Shown in pieces: positions 37,195 through 47,115 of a stretch of DNA of 64,000 nt (positions are counted from its first letter, which is position 1; each line of letters starts with the position of its first letter). Source of the stretch: Zobellia roscoffensis. Its GTDB lineage: Bacteria > Bacteroidota > Bacteroidia > Flavobacteriales > Flavobacteriaceae. The stretch covers positions 3,127,646-3,191,645 of the forward strand of contig NZ_JADDXT010000002.1 of NCBI RefSeq assembly GCF_015330165.1. The letters are read 5' to 3'. Under the pieces are notes generated by a model. That model had not been told where the DNA came from. It did no database searches and worked only from the letters and a program-made list of their open reading frames with translations. A program made the translations under genes and the position numbers.

Positions 37195-38535
37195 ATGCGG
37201 GTAGGTCAATTCAAATATTTCCAATCTGGTGCAAAAGGCTTTTTAACAGGCGCTTTGCTTATTACGGGCGCTATATTTTTGAATGGACAAAGCAAAACTT
37301 CTACAATTGAAAAGCAAACAATCCTATTAGAAAATACTACTGAAGGTCCTTTCTGGGTTAAAACTACTTTAATCGAAAGTGGTGTGTTAGAAACCCCGAA
37401 GTACAATTTTACTAGTGAGTTTGATGCTGAAAAATCAGAAGATAATATAAATGGAATTTTTTATGAAGGTCTACCTTATAAAGGAAAACCAACACAAGTG
37501 TTTAGTTGGTACGGAGTACCCGAAAACCTGGCTAAAAAAGATAAAGTCCCTGCAATAGTCTTAGTGCATGGAGGTGGAGGTACCGCATTTGTTGATTGGG
37601 TCAAAGAATGGACCAACAGGGGATACATTGCAATGGCAATAGCCTTGGAAGGCCAAATTCCTGGAGATAAAATTACCGGAGAGAATGAGAAAAAGGAGTA
37701 TCAGACCTTTGAGTATTCCGGACCCAAGCGACAAGGCTTTTTTGGGGATGTAATTGTAGAAAAATTGGAAGATCAATGGTTTTTTCACGCACTTGCAGAT
37801 GTGATGCTAGCTACAAGCTTATTGAAGAGCCTACCAAATGTAGACGAAAATAACATTGGGATTACAGGCATTTCTTGGGGAGGTATTCTAACTAATGTCA
37901 TAACAGGTGTAGATAATCGGTATGCATTTGCTGTACCGGTTTACGGTTGTGGTTATTTACAGGAAACTCCTAATTATAGTAATCTGCTAGGCCAATTAAG
38001 TAAAGCGCAACAAACGTTTTATTTGAATACTTGGGAGCCATCTTTATATGTGCCGCTTCAAAAACAACCAACACTTTTTGTAAATGGCACCAACGATTTT
38101 CATTTTACCATGAACAGCTTTACTAAAACCTATGAAGCTTCTCCTAACGAAAAATATCTATCCATTGGGCATAATATGAAACATGGTCATCAAGCAGGAT
38201 GGGCATCGGAGTCAATTTACTCGTTTGCAGAGTATATAACAAACAATGGTACTGCACCTGAATTACCAAAACTCATCCAAAACAAAAACAAGAAATTGTT
38301 GTATCAATATCAAGGAAAAGTAGATAAAGGGTATTTGTATTATACCACAGATACCGGTGATTGGGGAAAGGACAGTTACCAGTGGGTCGAAACCACTGCT
38401 GAAGTATCTGATACTAGTAAAACAATTTCAGCAAAGCTGCCTGACGAAGCAGTTGCTTATTTCATAAATATTATCAATTCAGAAGGTAGAATGTATAGTT
38501 CACCCATGAGAATAGTGGATGGTAATCGTCCGTAA
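37195..38535 (+). CDS. Secreted alpha/beta-hydrolase, probable carbohydrate esterase
   Basis: 446 residues with an N-terminal hydrophobic signal segment (about residues 15-32). It belongs to the alpha/beta-hydrolase superfamily, near acetyl xylan esterases and dienelactone-hydrolase-like proteins: oxyanion segment LVHGGGGTAFVDW, nucleophile Ser in GISWGG, acid in NGTNDFHF and a His in HGHQAGW. A C-terminal beta-rich part of about 100 residues follows. It is the first gene after module A, 54 bp before a GH29 fucosidase gene, so it probably deacylates the fucose-bearing glycan. It is not closely similar to the esterase at 11443, so the two probably remove different groups or act at different stages. 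Confidence 0.78.
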   Translation: MRVGQFKYFQSGAKGFLTGALLITGAIFLNGQSKTSTIEKQTILLENTTEGPFWVKTTLIESGVLETPKYNFTSEFDAEKSEDNINGIFYEGLPYKGKPTQVFSWYGVPENLAKKDKVPAIVLVHGGGGTAFVDWVKEWTNRGYIAMAIALEGQIPGDKITGENEKKEYQTFEYSGPKRQGFFGDVIVEKLEDQWFFHALADVMLATSLLKSLPNVDENNIGITGISWGGILTNVITGVDNRYAFAVPVYGCGYLQETPNYSNLLGQLSKAQQTFYLNTWEPSLYVPLQKQPTLFVNGTNDFHFTMNSFTKTYEASPNEKYLSIGHNMKHGHQAGWASESIYSFAEYITNNGTAPELPKLIQNKNKKLLYQYQGKVDKGYLYYTTDTGDWGKDSYQWVETTAEVSDTSKTISAKLPDEAVAYFINIINSEGRMYSSPMRIVDGNRP

Positions 38536-38589
38536 ACTTGTCAGCAATAGGTGTTATAATTAATCGAATTCAATTTAAAGTCCAAACCA

Positions 38590-40404
38590 ATGAAACTTAA
38601 GCATACCAAGGTAAATACAGTATTGATATTATTTGCGATGTTCCTCTTTCAAAGTGGTTCTGTATTCAGCCAAAAGAAAGAAAAAGGAGAAAATATGGAT
38701 GAGATGTGGGGGCATCAAAATTCATTGGGAGCCAATGCACCGGACTCTAGAACAAAATTATTTAATGATGGTAATTACGCTATGTTCATTCACTGGGGGA
38801 TTTATTCAAAGATTGCCAATACATGGAAAGGCAGTACGTATTATGGTATTAGCGAATGGATAATGAACCCCAGACGTGCGAATATTCCTGTGGGTGAGTA
38901 TATGGCTGAGGCTAAAACCTTTGATCCCGTAAATTTTGATGCTATGGCCATTGCTCAACTGGCCAAAGATGCCGGAATGAAATATATTGTAGTTACCAGT
39001 AAACACCATGATGGCTTTGCGATGTACAATTCCAAAAGCAACGATTTTAATATTGTAAAGGCCACGCCTTTTGCTAGGGATCCTATGAAGGAACTATCAA
39101 AAGCATGTAAGGAACTGGGTCTTGGTTTTGGCTTTTATTATTCGCACAATCAAGATTGGACATTTCCTGGAGGCAATGGAGGACCAAAGGTAAACGAGAA
39201 AGGAAAAGAAGTTGGTTTTGATTATTACTTCAAGGAAAAGTGTCTTCCGCAGGTCAAAGAAATTGTAACCCACTATGGTGATATCGCCATGGTGTGGTTC
39301 GATACGCCCGGTAATATGGAGAAAAAATATGTGGAAGAATTGGTTGAGGTTGTTCGCAAGCATCAACCTAATGCTATGATTTCAGGAAGGGCCGGTCATG
39401 GTTTAGGCGATTATAAGTCTTTAGGGGACATGAACATTCCCATAAAAAATATTGGTGGACTTTGGGAAACTGTTGACGTAACGAACGATTCTTGGGGGTA
39501 CGCTTGGTACGACCAAAATTGGAAAAGCCCAAAACGGATTTTAAAAAGTATTATTTCTACTGTGGCCCGTGGCGGGACCTATATGCTAAATGTGGGGCCG
39601 GCACCAGATGGAACAATTCCCTTTGAGGCCCAAGAATCGCTGAGAGCATCAGGGGAATGGATTAGCAAGTATCCTCAGGTAGTATATAAAACTGGGTCTT
39701 CACCATGGGGTCATGCACTACCTTGGGGTGATGCAACCATAGCGGCTGATGGCAAATTGAACCTTTGTGTTTACAAATGGCCGTTAGATGGTAAACTATG
39801 GCTTCCAGGGTTAAAGAATACGATTAAGTCTGCTGATTTATTAGTGGACGGAAAAGGTCAAAAATTGGAAACTACAACCCAAGATGGTTGGGTAGCTATT
39901 TCATTACCGGCAAGACGAAACGAAAAATTAATATCTGTTATAGAACTAGAAATAGAGGGAAGCCCAGAGGTAGTTGTATCCAATAGTATTGACCCGGTTT
40001 TTTCCACAGTATTACCAGTAGATTTTGCAAAAGCAGAGGGTTGCGCCATTACAGAGAAAAGATGGATGGAGAAATTTGGGGAATGGAAGCATATTGAACA
40101 GGCCCAAGATTGGAAGGAAGGAAGTAATGTGACTTGGGAAATAGAGGTGAAAGACCCTGGTTATTATCAAACTGAATTAAACTATGCAGGAGAAGGCCGT
40201 TTGGTTTGGAATATAACTTCAGATGAGGGAGTTGTGGTTCAGAATCAGCAAAATTCATCAGTGGTATATAATTATTATGAAATGGGACTTATAAAGTTTA
40301 ATAAACCCGGAAAGCATACCATAACTATTTCTTTGATAGATGGTAAAAAGAACAACGCAAGTCTAAAAGAAATACGGTTGACACCAGAAGGAAGCATGGA
40401 GTAA
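38590..40404 (+). CDS. GH29 alpha-L-fucosidase with C-terminal beta-sandwich
   Basis: 604 residues with a signal peptide ending VFSQ near residue 28. The GH29 catalytic domain spans about 50-450: YAMFIHWGIYSKI, KHHDGFAMYNSKS with H139-H140, the nucleophile D238 in AMVWFDTP, and GGTYMLNVGPAPDGTIP. Compared with the enzyme at 17579 it has an insertion before the nucleophile and about 140 extra C-terminal residues with an EIEVKDPGYYQTELNY pattern, which look like a carbohydrate-binding beta-sandwich. It sits between an esterase gene and sulfatase genes behind module A. Linkage preference and tolerance of sulfate cannot be told from sequence. Confidence 0.93.
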   Translation: MKLKHTKVNTVLILFAMFLFQSGSVFSQKKEKGENMDEMWGHQNSLGANAPDSRTKLFNDGNYAMFIHWGIYSKIANTWKGSTYYGISEWIMNPRRANIPVGEYMAEAKTFDPVNFDAMAIAQLAKDAGMKYIVVTSKHHDGFAMYNSKSNDFNIVKATPFARDPMKELSKACKELGLGFGFYYSHNQDWTFPGGNGGPKVNEKGKEVGFDYYFKEKCLPQVKEIVTHYGDIAMVWFDTPGNMEKKYVEELVEVVRKHQPNAMISGRAGHGLGDYKSLGDMNIPIKNIGGLWETVDVTNDSWGYAWYDQNWKSPKRILKSIISTVARGGTYMLNVGPAPDGTIPFEAQESLRASGEWISKYPQVVYKTGSSPWGHALPWGDATIAADGKLNLCVYKWPLDGKLWLPGLKNTIKSADLLVDGKGQKLETTTQDGWVAISLPARRNEKLISVIELEIEGSPEVVVSNSIDPVFSTVLPVDFAKAEGCAITEKRWMEKFGEWKHIEQAQDWKEGSNVTWEIEVKDPGYYQTELNYAGEGRLVWNITSDEGVVVQNQQNSSVVYNYYEMGLIKFNKPGKHTITISLIDGKKNNASLKEIRLTPEGSME

Positions 40405-40496
40405 TACTTTAAAAAAAACCTCTCCGTGCCTCATGTCTAAAAATGGGATGGATGGTGTATAAGGAAAAGGTCAAAAAGCTAATAAAGAAACTGATT

Positions 40497-42092
40497 ATGA
40501 AAATATTGAAACATAAAACTCTTGGAACTTTATTATTGTTGTTTTCAATGACCCTAGGTGCTCAAAACATCCAGAAACCCAATATAATTGTCATTTATAC
40601 AGATGACCAAGGTTATGGAGATGTTGGCGCACTTAATCCCGATGCTAAATTCAACACGCCAAATATGGATAAATTGGCCAATGAAGGCATCATTTTTACA
40701 GATGGGCATAGCAGTGATGCGGTATGTACACCATCTAGATACTCTTTGCTAACAGGGCGCTATAGTTGGCGGACCTCTTTAAAAGAAGGAGTTCTAAGAG
40801 CTGATGGACCTTGTTTAATCGAAAAGGATAGGATGACCATTGCTTCTTTACTTCAAGAAAATGGTTATAAAACGGCCATGATAGGAAAGTGGCATCTACA
40901 AATGGAATTTGAAGGAAGCTTAGGGAAAGACCGTGACTGGTCAAAGCCCTTTACAGATGGTCCAATAGAGAAGGGATTTGATTATTATTTTGGTATTCCG
41001 GCATCTATGAATTATGGCATTTTAACGTATTTGGAAAATGACAAGGTGTTAGATCCTCCTGTATTATGGACTAAAAAGAAAGCGGATAAAAGACCACGTG
41101 CATTTAGTGATAGTATTGACCCGAAAGGGTATAGAATGACACCACCCTATATAAGTGAGCGTAAAGAAGGCACAAGTGGCTGGGTAGAAGTCGCACCCTC
41201 ATTTAACGATGAGTTGGTCTTAAAGACATTTGCTGATAAAGCTGTGGATTATATTAGCGAATCTGCAACGGAGGCCAAAGCAGGTAAACCGTTCTTTTTA
41301 TACCTGCCATTGACCAGTCCACATTTACCGCATTGTACGCATCCTGATTTTCAAGGGAAGAGTAACTGCGGAAATTATGGCGATTTTATGGAAGAAACCG
41401 ATCATAGAATAGGACAAGTTCTTAAAGCACTAAAATCGAACGGAATTGAAGAGAATACCCTAGTAATTTTTTCATCGGATAACGGAGCGGAGACCAACTA
41501 CGTTTATCAGCGGGAAAAATATGGACACTATAGTAGTCTCAATTTTAAAGGAGGCAAACGAGATATTTATGAAGGTGGCCATCGGGTTCCTTTTCTTATG
41601 CGCTGGCCCAACGGCGTACAGGCAGGAACAAAATCTGATGTGCCCGTTTGCCAGACGGATTACTTGGCTACCATTGCCGATATTGTTGGGGTAGAGCTTC
41701 CGGATAATGCAGGTGAGGATAGTTATAGTTTATTGCCAATACTAAAAGGGGATAGTTATGATAAAACGGTAAGAGGAGCTGTAATTCATCATTCCGTTTC
41801 GGGTCGTTTTGCAATTAGAGAAGGGAAATGGAAACTAAATATGTTTCGGGGTTCTGGAGGTTCTTTAGAACCTAAAATTATTGAACCAAAAGAAGGTGAA
41901 GCCCTATACGAATTATACAATATGGAAAAAGACCCAGGAGAAACAACAAATCTTTATTTTGATAATCCGGACGTAGTAAAAAGACTTACTCAGAAAATCG
42001 CCAAAATTATTGAAGAGGGCAGGACTACGCCAGGTACACCTCAATCTTATGTGAAAGAAGGTTGGGATATGCCTGATTGGATAAAGTCATAA
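40497..42092 (+). CDS. Family S1 sulfatase (arylsulfatase-A-like)
   Basis: 531 residues from the ATG at 40497, which gives a normal signal peptide (ending LGAQ). An ATG at 40443 would add 18 residues of lysine-rich sequence before it and is unlikely. Motifs are IYTDDQGYGDVGAL, Cys77 in AVCTPSR, GKWHLQ, LTSPHLPH and FSSDNGAE, plus the C-terminal AIREGKWKLNMF. It has a longer central insertion (about residues 125-225) than the other sulfatases here. Third gene behind module A, 92 bp after the fucosidase gene. Confidence 0.9.
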   Translation: MKILKHKTLGTLLLLFSMTLGAQNIQKPNIIVIYTDDQGYGDVGALNPDAKFNTPNMDKLANEGIIFTDGHSSDAVCTPSRYSLLTGRYSWRTSLKEGVLRADGPCLIEKDRMTIASLLQENGYKTAMIGKWHLQMEFEGSLGKDRDWSKPFTDGPIEKGFDYYFGIPASMNYGILTYLENDKVLDPPVLWTKKKADKRPRAFSDSIDPKGYRMTPPYISERKEGTSGWVEVAPSFNDELVLKTFADKAVDYISESATEAKAGKPFFLYLPLTSPHLPHCTHPDFQGKSNCGNYGDFMEETDHRIGQVLKALKSNGIEENTLVIFSSDNGAETNYVYQREKYGHYSSLNFKGGKRDIYEGGHRVPFLMRWPNGVQAGTKSDVPVCQTDYLATIADIVGVELPDNAGEDSYSLLPILKGDSYDKTVRGAVIHHSVSGRFAIREGKWKLNMFRGSGGSLEPKIIEPKEGEALYELYNMEKDPGETTNLYFDNPDVVKRLTQKIAKIIEEGRTTPGTPQSYVKEGWDMPDWIKS

Positions 42093-42141
42093 CTCAAAAT
42101 TGGATGAATATGACAATTACTAAACTAAATAAAACCAAGAA

Positions 42142-43554
42142 ATGAAAATAGGAATAAAACTCTTGCTTTTTAGCGCTTTGATAATTCTTTCGTGTGGTGA
42201 TAAAAAAGAAGGTAAAAAAGAGATAGCGGTTGATGAAGACACCCGGCCCAATATCATATTCATTTTTGCCGATGATTGGGGGTATGGTGATTTAGGTATT
42301 CATGGTAGTACCTTTTGTGAAACCCCAAACCTTGATAAAATGGCCGCAGAGGGCATGGACTTTCAAAACTTCTCTGTGGTGAATCCCGTTTGTTCACCAA
42401 GTAGAGTTGCCGTAATGACAGGGCAATTTCCGGCAAGGCAGAGTGTACACGGTCACTTTGCATCTGTGGAATCACATATAAAAAGAGGCATGCCGGATTG
42501 GTTAAACCCTGAAGCACCCTTACTTCCAAAAATGCTAAAAGAATCAGGGTATGCCACCGCTCATTTTGGAAAATGGCATCTTTCAAATACCCATATTAAA
42601 GATGCACCTAGTCCGTTGGATTATGGTTATGATGAGTACGGTGCGTTTAATTTACCGAGTAACCTGCATCAAATGCAAGCAGACTCAACCCTATATAAAA
42701 CGATTGATTTTGTAAAACGGAACAAAGACAAACCGTTTTTTGTGAATGCTTGGATTCATGCTACACATACCCCGCATTATCCCAAAGAAAAGTACATGCA
42801 GCAATTTGCTCATTTAAAGGAACAACAACAGGTTTACGCAGCGGTGATAGCGGAGTATGATGCCCGCATTGGTGAGTTATTTAAAACCTTGCAAAATTTA
42901 GGTTTAGATGAAAATACATTGGTAGTTTTTTCTTCGGATAATGGACCTGAAATAACCGGAAAAATTAAAACTACCGATGATAATTCTACAGGCCCTGGTA
43001 TGGGAACTTATTATTCTGTAGGAGAAACAGGGGGACTCAAAGGTCGTAAGCGTTCTTTATTCGCAGGCGGTGTGCGTATACCGTTTCTAGTGCGCTGGCC
43101 TGGTAAAACTCCATCTGGTGTGGTTGATAGAACTACAGAATTGGCTACGGTAGATTTGCTACCCACATTTTTAGAATTAGCGAATACAACCTATCCTGAA
43201 AATTATGAACCTGATGGGGTAAGTATAGTATCGGCTATTATGGGAAAACCTTTTGAAAGACAAAAGCCGATTTTTTGGGATTGGCGCTTTCCGAATGATC
43301 GACCTGATTTTTGGCCAAGTGCAGGTGTACAAGAAGGGAATTGGAAGTTGTTAGCAAATGAAGAACTAGGAAGAGCGGAATTATATGATATTTCTTCTGA
43401 CTGGGCAGAGCAGAAAGATGTGTCGGTAGAAAATCCAGAAAAGAAGAAAGAACTAATGGATAAGTTCAAAACATTCGAAAAATCACTACCAAAAAGTCCA
43501 CCTGCTAATTCATTTTCAGAAGAAAGAAATTCAATAGGTTCCACAAATGAATAA
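42142..43554 (+). CDS. Family S1 sulfatase, lipoprotein
   Basis: 470 residues with a lipobox at Cys18 (ALIILSCGD). Motifs are IFADDWGYGDLGIHG, Cys84 in PVCSPSR, FGKWHLS, ATHTPHYP and FSSDNGPEITG, and a C-domain with EGNWKLLANEELGRAELYD. The lipid anchor, unlike the plain signal peptides of several neighbours, suggests it is fixed to the periplasmic or outer-membrane surface. It is the last gene of the operon and is followed after 50 bp by a strong terminator. Sulfate position unknown. Confidence 0.9.
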   Translation: MKIGIKLLLFSALIILSCGDKKEGKKEIAVDEDTRPNIIFIFADDWGYGDLGIHGSTFCETPNLDKMAAEGMDFQNFSVVNPVCSPSRVAVMTGQFPARQSVHGHFASVESHIKRGMPDWLNPEAPLLPKMLKESGYATAHFGKWHLSNTHIKDAPSPLDYGYDEYGAFNLPSNLHQMQADSTLYKTIDFVKRNKDKPFFVNAWIHATHTPHYPKEKYMQQFAHLKEQQQVYAAVIAEYDARIGELFKTLQNLGLDENTLVVFSSDNGPEITGKIKTTDDNSTGPGMGTYYSVGETGGLKGRKRSLFAGGVRIPFLVRWPGKTPSGVVDRTTELATVDLLPTFLELANTTYPENYEPDGVSIVSAIMGKPFERQKPIFWDWRFPNDRPDFWPSAGVQEGNWKLLANEELGRAELYDISSDWAEQKDVSVENPEKKKELMDKFKTFEKSLPKSPPANSFSEERNSIGSTNE

Positions 43555-43604
43555 TTACAAGAGAAAGTGAATTGAATCCTTGTACAATTTCATACGAATA
43601 AGAG

Positions 43605-43628
43605 AGCTCCATACGTGGAGCTTTTTTT
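43605..43628 (+). terminator. Rho-independent terminator
   Basis: AGCTCCA (43605-43611), loop TACG, and TGGAGCT (43616-43622) form a perfect 7-bp stem followed by an unbroken T-run to 43628, 50 bp after the sulfatase stop codon. This is the clearest intrinsic terminator in the PUL and it separates the operon behind module A from the second susC. Confidence 0.88.
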
Positions 43629-43770
43629 ATAATAATGATGTATCAGAACCTACAAAATATGGAAGTGAAATTTTCAGGTATTTATGGGATTAAGTATTTA
43701 AAATATTGAATTTCATCAAATTAAAGAGTAGTGAAAACCGTATTAAAAAGCTGCAAGTAATACAGTTTAT

Positions 43771-43835
43771 GCAAAAAAAGTATCTAATCTGGTATTTTTT
43801 TTAGTGGTGAGAGCTTTTTTACATTCTTAGTTTTG
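43771..43835 (+). promoter_or_regulatory. Operator/promoter module, copy B
   Basis: GCAAAAAAAGTAT at 43771-43783, eight bases, GTAT plus T-run, AGTGGTGA, and an exact TAnnTTTG box (TAGTTTTG) at 43828-43835. The distance from the 13-mer start to the -7 box is 57 bp, the same as in copies A and C. There is no TTG at the -33 position (GTG instead), which would suit a promoter needing an activator. The predicted start is near 43842, 123 bases before susC. Confidence 0.65.
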
Positions 43836-43964
43836 GCTGTGTCATTTTATTAAAATGATAATATATAGTTTTTTGATATGATATATTAATTTTTTAAGAC
43901 ACCATTATTGCGATATACTTAATTCGCAGTCGCCAACCCATCGTACTAACTTAATTACTAGAAA

Positions 43965-46900
43965 ATGAAAAAACGGACAACCAAAATTTACCCCTTTGGC
44001 ATTATCCCAAAGGAGATTCTTAAGGTATGCTTTTGTGCATTCCTTTTACCAGCATTAATTTCTGAAGTTCAGGCGAGCAGCGCTCCCATAACTTCAGAAC
44101 TTGATTTTGAAGATGTTCAACAGCAAATTACCGGTGCTGTATTGGATAATGCAGGGATACCACTTGCAGGTGTGAATGTTCTAATAGATGGCACAACAAC
44201 AGGTACACAAACTGACTTTGATGGGAAATATACGATTGCTGCAAGTTCGGGAGATGTATTGGTCTTTTCGTACATTGGTATGAAAACTCAGTCGCTAGCG
44301 GTTGGCGCATCTAGTAGTATAGATGTAACCATGGAGGAGGATGCTGCAAGTTTAGATGAGGTGGTTGTAATTGGTTATGGTAGCCAAAAGAAAAGTGACC
44401 TAACAGGTGCCGTTGGTTCTGTCTCTGCAGCCGAGTTGCAAGAGCGTCCCGCCGCTTCCCTTACCCAATCCTTATCAGGTAAAATGCCTGGTGTAAGCGT
44501 ATCTATTAATTCAGGTAGACCGGGAGGAAAATCTAATATCAGAATTAGAGGAAATTCTTCGGTTAGTCTTTCTAATGATCCATTGTATGTAGTAGATGGA
44601 ATTATATTGGTCTCATCGGGATTGGGCAATAATAGTTCTCCAATAGATTACATCAACCCTAATGATATTGCTTCAATTGAAGTTTTAAAAGATGCTTCGG
44701 CAACGGCAATATATGGTTCTAGGGGTGCTAATGGTGTTATTCTGGTTTCTACGAAAAGAGGAAATAAATCAGGAGGGAAAATAAGCTATGATAGCTATTA
44801 CAGTTTAGGAAACCTTTCCCGAAAAGTAGACGTACTGAATTCCGAACAATTTTTGATGATAGAAGAGGTCGCCTATCAGAATGCAGAAAAATATGATGCA
44901 GTGGGCTTTGCCAATGGCAAGTATACAGACCCTGCTTTAAAAAGAAATGATCCAAAACTTTTTGATGCCAACGGCAATCCGCTTTATGATACGGACTGGC
45001 AAGATGAGGTAACCCGGGCGGCCTTCACACAGAACCACCAACTGTCGTTTACAGGAGGAAATGAGAAAGGTAGTTATGGTGCGTTTCTTGGTTATATGGA
45101 CGAAGAAGGCATCATGAAAGATTCATGGTTAAAGAGATATTCTGGTCGTTTTGTTTTTGATTCCAATATTAGGGATTGGATGAAAGTAGGCGGTAGTCTT
45201 AGTTATAATAATCAAAAAGAAAGAGTCATTCACGCCTCGTGGGTAGGTAGAAATATGATTGAAAATATTCCAATTGTTCCAGTAAAATATCCAGATGGTA
45301 GTTGGGCTAGTAATGCGGATTATCCAGGAATGGAAGGAGGTCCAAATCCAGTACGGGTAGGTGAAGAGTACAAAAAGTTTTTGCGAACTAATACCATACT
45401 AGGAAACATATTCGCCAATATTACCTTGGCAAAGGGACTGGATTTTAGAACTTCCATAGGTGTAAATAACGTAGAGCAAAAAACGGATGAATATGCTGGC
45501 CGTGAACTAAGTTTTATTGGAACGAATACAAACGGTTACGCAGAAAGATCGGCAAATGAGTATACTTCATGGCAATTTGAAAATTACCTGACCTATAACA
45601 AAGAGATTGCTGATACCCATTCCATAACTGGTTTGTTGGGGATATCATGGCAACATATAAATAATACGGCATTTAGTGCCCGAGCGGAGAATTTCTCGGA
45701 TGACTTTTTTAGCTTCGATAATTTAGGAGCAGGATCAGTGGTTGGCAATCCAACGTCAAGTGCTTTTGCTTATGGCCTGAATTCTTATTTCGGACGGATC
45801 AATTACGGACTTCAAAATAAATACTTATTGACTGTTACAGGTCGTGTAGATGGATCATCCAAATTTGGAGATACCAATAGATACGCTTTCTTTCCTTCAG
45901 CGGCCTTGGCTTGGAAAGTTTCCGAAGAGAATTTCTTGAAAGAATCTAAAACAATATCCAATCTTAAATTAAGAGCTAGTTACGGTGTTACGGGTAACTC
46001 GGAAATACCTGCATACGGAGCATTACCAGGTTTAGGAAACTATGCTTATGTGGTTAATAACTCGGTTGTTAATGGTATTGGTATAGATCGTTTGGCAAAT
46101 CCTGATTTAAAATGGGAAAAAACAAACCAAGTAGATGCAGGAATTGAAGTTGGTCTATTTGATGGAAGAATTTCCTTTGAGGCGGATATCTACCGTAAAC
46201 TGACCGAAGATATGCTACTGAACTCACCAGTGCCCACCAGTAGTGGTTATGCCTCGGTATTTCGGAATATTGGAAGTATGGAAAATAAGGGTATTGAATT
46301 TTCTTTAAGTACCAGGAATATTGCCACCGATAATTTTTCTTGGGACACGGATTTCAACATTGCAATGAATAAAAATGAGGTAGTCGCGCTTTCTGGAGGA
46401 AGTGATATTTTTTCTAGTAGAACAATCATTCGAGAGGGAGAGGCTGTAGGTTCATTCTTTGGCCTTGTTAATCTGGGAACATGGGGAACCGATGAAGCGG
46501 ATGAAGCGGCAACATATTTCAGATTACCAGGAGATGTTAAGATTGAGGATAGAAATGATGATGGGGTTATCAATCAGGCAGATAGAACCATTATTGGAAA
46601 AGGTATTCCTGATGGTTACGGAAGCTTAATAAACACCTTCCGCTACAAGAATTTTGAATTATTGGTGGATTTACAGTTTCAGTATGGTAATGATATCATG
46701 TACATCACTACCCGTCCGCAAGAAAATCGCCAAGGTATTGCAAACAGTCTTGCTACCGTATTGGATGCCTGGACGCCTGAAAACCAGGATACGGAAATTG
46801 CACAGTGGAGACCTGTATCTGCAGGTTATGATAATTTAGACACCTCTCACATGATTCAAGATGGGTCGTTTATTAGAGGTAGAAACTTATTGTTGGGATA

Positions 46901-47108
46901 CAATTTCTCACCGGATATTTCTGAAAAACTAAAGCTAAGCAGGTTAAAGATATATACGTCTGCGCAAAATTTCTTTGTGAGCACAAAATATGAAGGTTAT
47001 GATCCAGAGGTGCAAACTAGTGATACCACATTTGGACAAGGAGAGGTAAACTTTGATCAATATCCAAAGCCTAGAGTATTTATGATTGGGTTGAACGCAA
47101 CTTTCTAA
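43965..47108 (+). CDS. SusC-family TonB-dependent outer-membrane transporter (second pair)
   Basis: 1047 residues. After a signal segment come a carboxypeptidase-D regulatory-like domain (ITGAVLDNAGIPLAGVNV, with DFDGKYTI), the linker DEVVVIGYGSQKKSDLTGAV, a plug domain with NPNDIASIEVLKDASATAIY and GSRGANGVI, and a 22-strand-type barrel ending in PRVFMIGLNATF. It imports oligosaccharides with its SusD partner 7 bp downstream. Clearly diverged from the first SusC at 6194, with a different start and plug, so this is a separate uptake system and not a recent copy. The promoter carries module B, which points to control by the AraC-type regulator and not by the HTCS. Confidence 0.94.
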   Translation: MKKRTTKIYPFGIIPKEILKVCFCAFLLPALISEVQASSAPITSELDFEDVQQQITGAVLDNAGIPLAGVNVLIDGTTTGTQTDFDGKYTIAASSGDVLVFSYIGMKTQSLAVGASSSIDVTMEEDAASLDEVVVIGYGSQKKSDLTGAVGSVSAAELQERPAASLTQSLSGKMPGVSVSINSGRPGGKSNIRIRGNSSVSLSNDPLYVVDGIILVSSGLGNNSSPIDYINPNDIASIEVLKDASATAIYGSRGANGVILVSTKRGNKSGGKISYDSYYSLGNLSRKVDVLNSEQFLMIEEVAYQNAEKYDAVGFANGKYTDPALKRNDPKLFDANGNPLYDTDWQDEVTRAAFTQNHQLSFTGGNEKGSYGAFLGYMDEEGIMKDSWLKRYSGRFVFDSNIRDWMKVGGSLSYNNQKERVIHASWVGRNMIENIPIVPVKYPDGSWASNADYPGMEGGPNPVRVGEEYKKFLRTNTILGNIFANITLAKGLDFRTSIGVNNVEQKTDEYAGRELSFIGTNTNGYAERSANEYTSWQFENYLTYNKEIADTHSITGLLGISWQHINNTAFSARAENFSDDFFSFDNLGAGSVVGNPTSSAFAYGLNSYFGRINYGLQNKYLLTVTGRVDGSSKFGDTNRYAFFPSAALAWKVSEENFLKESKTISNLKLRASYGVTGNSEIPAYGALPGLGNYAYVVNNSVVNGIGIDRLANPDLKWEKTNQVDAGIEVGLFDGRISFEADIYRKLTEDMLLNSPVPTSSGYASVFRNIGSMENKGIEFSLSTRNIATDNFSWDTDFNIAMNKNEVVALSGGSDIFSSRTIIREGEAVGSFFGLVNLGTWGTDEADEAATYFRLPGDVKIEDRNDDGVINQADRTIIGKGIPDGYGSLINTFRYKNFELLVDLQFQYGNDIMYITTRPQENRQGIANSLATVLDAWTPENQDTEIAQWRPVSAGYDNLDTSHMIQDGSFIRGRNLLLGYNFSPDISEKLKLSRLKIYTSAQNFFVSTKYEGYDPEVQTSDTTFGQGEVNFDQYPKPRVFMIGLNATF

Positions 47109-47115
47109 ACAAAAA

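Larger units (their letters stand above)
43555..43964. promoter_or_regulatory. Intergenic region before the second susC
   Basis: This 410-bp gap has no credible gene. It contains the terminator of the previous operon (43605-43628), then operator/promoter module B (43771-43835), and a leader of about 120 bases with an AT-rich stretch (43850-43905) before susC. Confidence 0.6.

Noticed and set aside
38590..40404. Second GH29 considered as a recent duplicate of the first
   Set aside because: The two differ in length (604 against 452), insertions before the nucleophile and C-terminal domain; they share only family motifs.
43203..43544. 113-residue minus-strand frame within a sulfatase gene
   Set aside because: Fully overlaps the sulfatase coding sequence, low-complexity Ser/Phe composition and no signal or domain.
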